Below are positions 5,896-6,236 of a DNA stretch of 6,236 nucleotides, piece after piece. Origin of the DNA: Hyphomicrobiales bacterium (GTDB taxonomy: Bacteria; Pseudomonadota; Alphaproteobacteria; Rhizobiales; Beijerinckiaceae); NCBI GenBank assembly GCA_027489835.1, contig JAIXZF010000309.1, positions 1 to 6,236 on the forward strand. Direction: 5' to 3'. The position numbers were made by a program, and so were the translations under genes. Below the pieces are notes generated by a model. That model made no database searches, was not told the DNA's origin, and saw only the letters and a list, made by a program, of their open reading frames with translations. Each line of letters starts with the position of its first letter. Position 1 is the stretch's first letter.

Positions 5896-6236
5896 TCACA
5901 GCGTCGAGGCGGCGATGAAGATGACGACGGTAAGCGCGCCCATGACCTGGCTGCGCCAGTCGGTGATCATGAAGACGAGCGGGTCGTCATGCATCTGCCC
6001 GCGCCGCGCCAGCACCCAGACGCGCGCCATCACGTAGAGCACGATGGGGCACACCAGCCAGATCAGCTGCGGATAGGTGTAGAGCCCCGCCACCGCCTTG
6101 CTGTCGACGTAGAGCGCGAGGATCAGCGCCGAGACCAGCGCGCTGGAAATGCCCATCTGCGACAGGGTCTCGAGGTCGCCCGCCTGATAGCCGCGGCCCA
6201 CGCCGCGCAGGCCGACATCGTCGCCGGTCTCGCGCA
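5896..6236 (-). CDS. UbiA-family prenyltransferase, C-terminal part (putative polyprenyl-phosphate phosphoribosyltransferase)
   Basis: Only the last 112 complete codons are in the window; the gene continues beyond the right edge. The frame is open to the edge, reading RETGDDVGLRGVGRGYQAGDLETL before the hydrophobic part, so the GTG at 6201 is an internal Val. Three membrane helices follow (around SALVSALILALYV, LIWLVCPIVLYVMARVWVL and VMGALTVVIFIAA). The segment RGYxxxDLxxL, then RVWxLAxRGxMHDDPxVF, is what I recognise from the C-terminus of UbiA-type proteins related to decaprenyl-phosphate phosphoribosyltransferase, many of which carry an N-terminal HAD phosphatase domain in proteobacteria. 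The aspartate-rich catalytic motifs of UbiA lie outside. Direct coupling to a DprE1-like oxidase strengthens this choice over a quinone prenyltransferase. It would act in the cytoplasmic membrane, loading ribose-phosphate onto a polyprenyl phosphate. Confidence 0.82.
   Translation of the reverse strand, partial: RETGDDVGLRGVGRGYQAGDLETLSQMGISSALVSALILALYVDSKAVAGLYTYPQLIWLVCPIVLYVMARVWVLARRGQMHDDPLVFMITDWRSQVMGALTVVIFIAASTL

Noticed and set aside
4511..6037. Plus-strand open frame of 508 codons
   Set aside because: It is antisense to the DprE1-like oxidase and the UbiA end; the product is Arg/Gly/His-rich and motif-free.
1..6236. CRISPR arrays, tRNA or rRNA genes, insertion sequences, toxin or defence genes
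   Set aside because: I saw no spaced direct repeats, tRNA-like cloverleaf, transposase motif or defence domain. The window is almost fully explained by metabolic and transport genes.

Overview
The window is GC-rich (by eye roughly two-thirds G+C) and densely coded, with strong G/C preference at third codon positions. The gene content suggests an alphaproteobacterium, probably in the Hyphomicrobiales (Rhizobiales): a Dpp/Opp-type ABC transporter, a UbiA-type prenyltransferase next to a DprE1-like oxidase, and a 'cccggc...gccggg' palindromic intergenic repeat. The assignment rests on style and content; there is no rRNA or other marker gene.

Layout. (1) Positions 1-1349, plus strand: the end of a peptide-type ABC importer operon. 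It holds the last 121 codons of a DppD/OppD-like ATPase and a complete DppF/OppF-like ATPase, joined by an ATGA stop/start overlap. (2) Positions 1461-4375, plus strand: three genes probably co-transcribed, namely a small four-helix membrane protein resembling ArnE-type lipid-linked sugar flippase subunits, an extended SDR (NAD-dependent sugar epimerase/dehydratase family), and a class III PLP aminotransferase. Each junction carries a G/C hairpin. (3) Positions 4376-4546: the convergent junction, with a hairpin right after the aminotransferase stop and then two near-identical palindromes in opposite orientation, one followed by six T's. (4) Positions 4547-6236, minus strand: a translationally coupled pair, the 3' end of a UbiA-family prenyltransferase followed by a complete DprE1-like FAD oxidase.

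How the genes may work together. The minus-strand pair resembles the actinobacterial pathway in which a UbiA-family enzyme (Rv3806c type) puts phosphoribose on a polyprenyl phosphate and DprE1 oxidises the ribose C2'-OH on the way to polyprenyl-phospho-arabinofuranose. A related UbiA-like protein, NoeC, serves Nod-factor arabinosylation in Azorhizobium. No DprE2-type reductase is seen in the window. The facing plus-strand genes (flippase-like protein, SDR, aminotransferase) are what one would expect for making and exporting a modified, possibly amino-substituted, lipid-linked sugar. My inference is that the two sets form one locus for an envelope glycolipid or glycan modification, unrelated to the peptide transporter to the left. 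This is a hypothesis; the individual family assignments are much firmer than the joint pathway.
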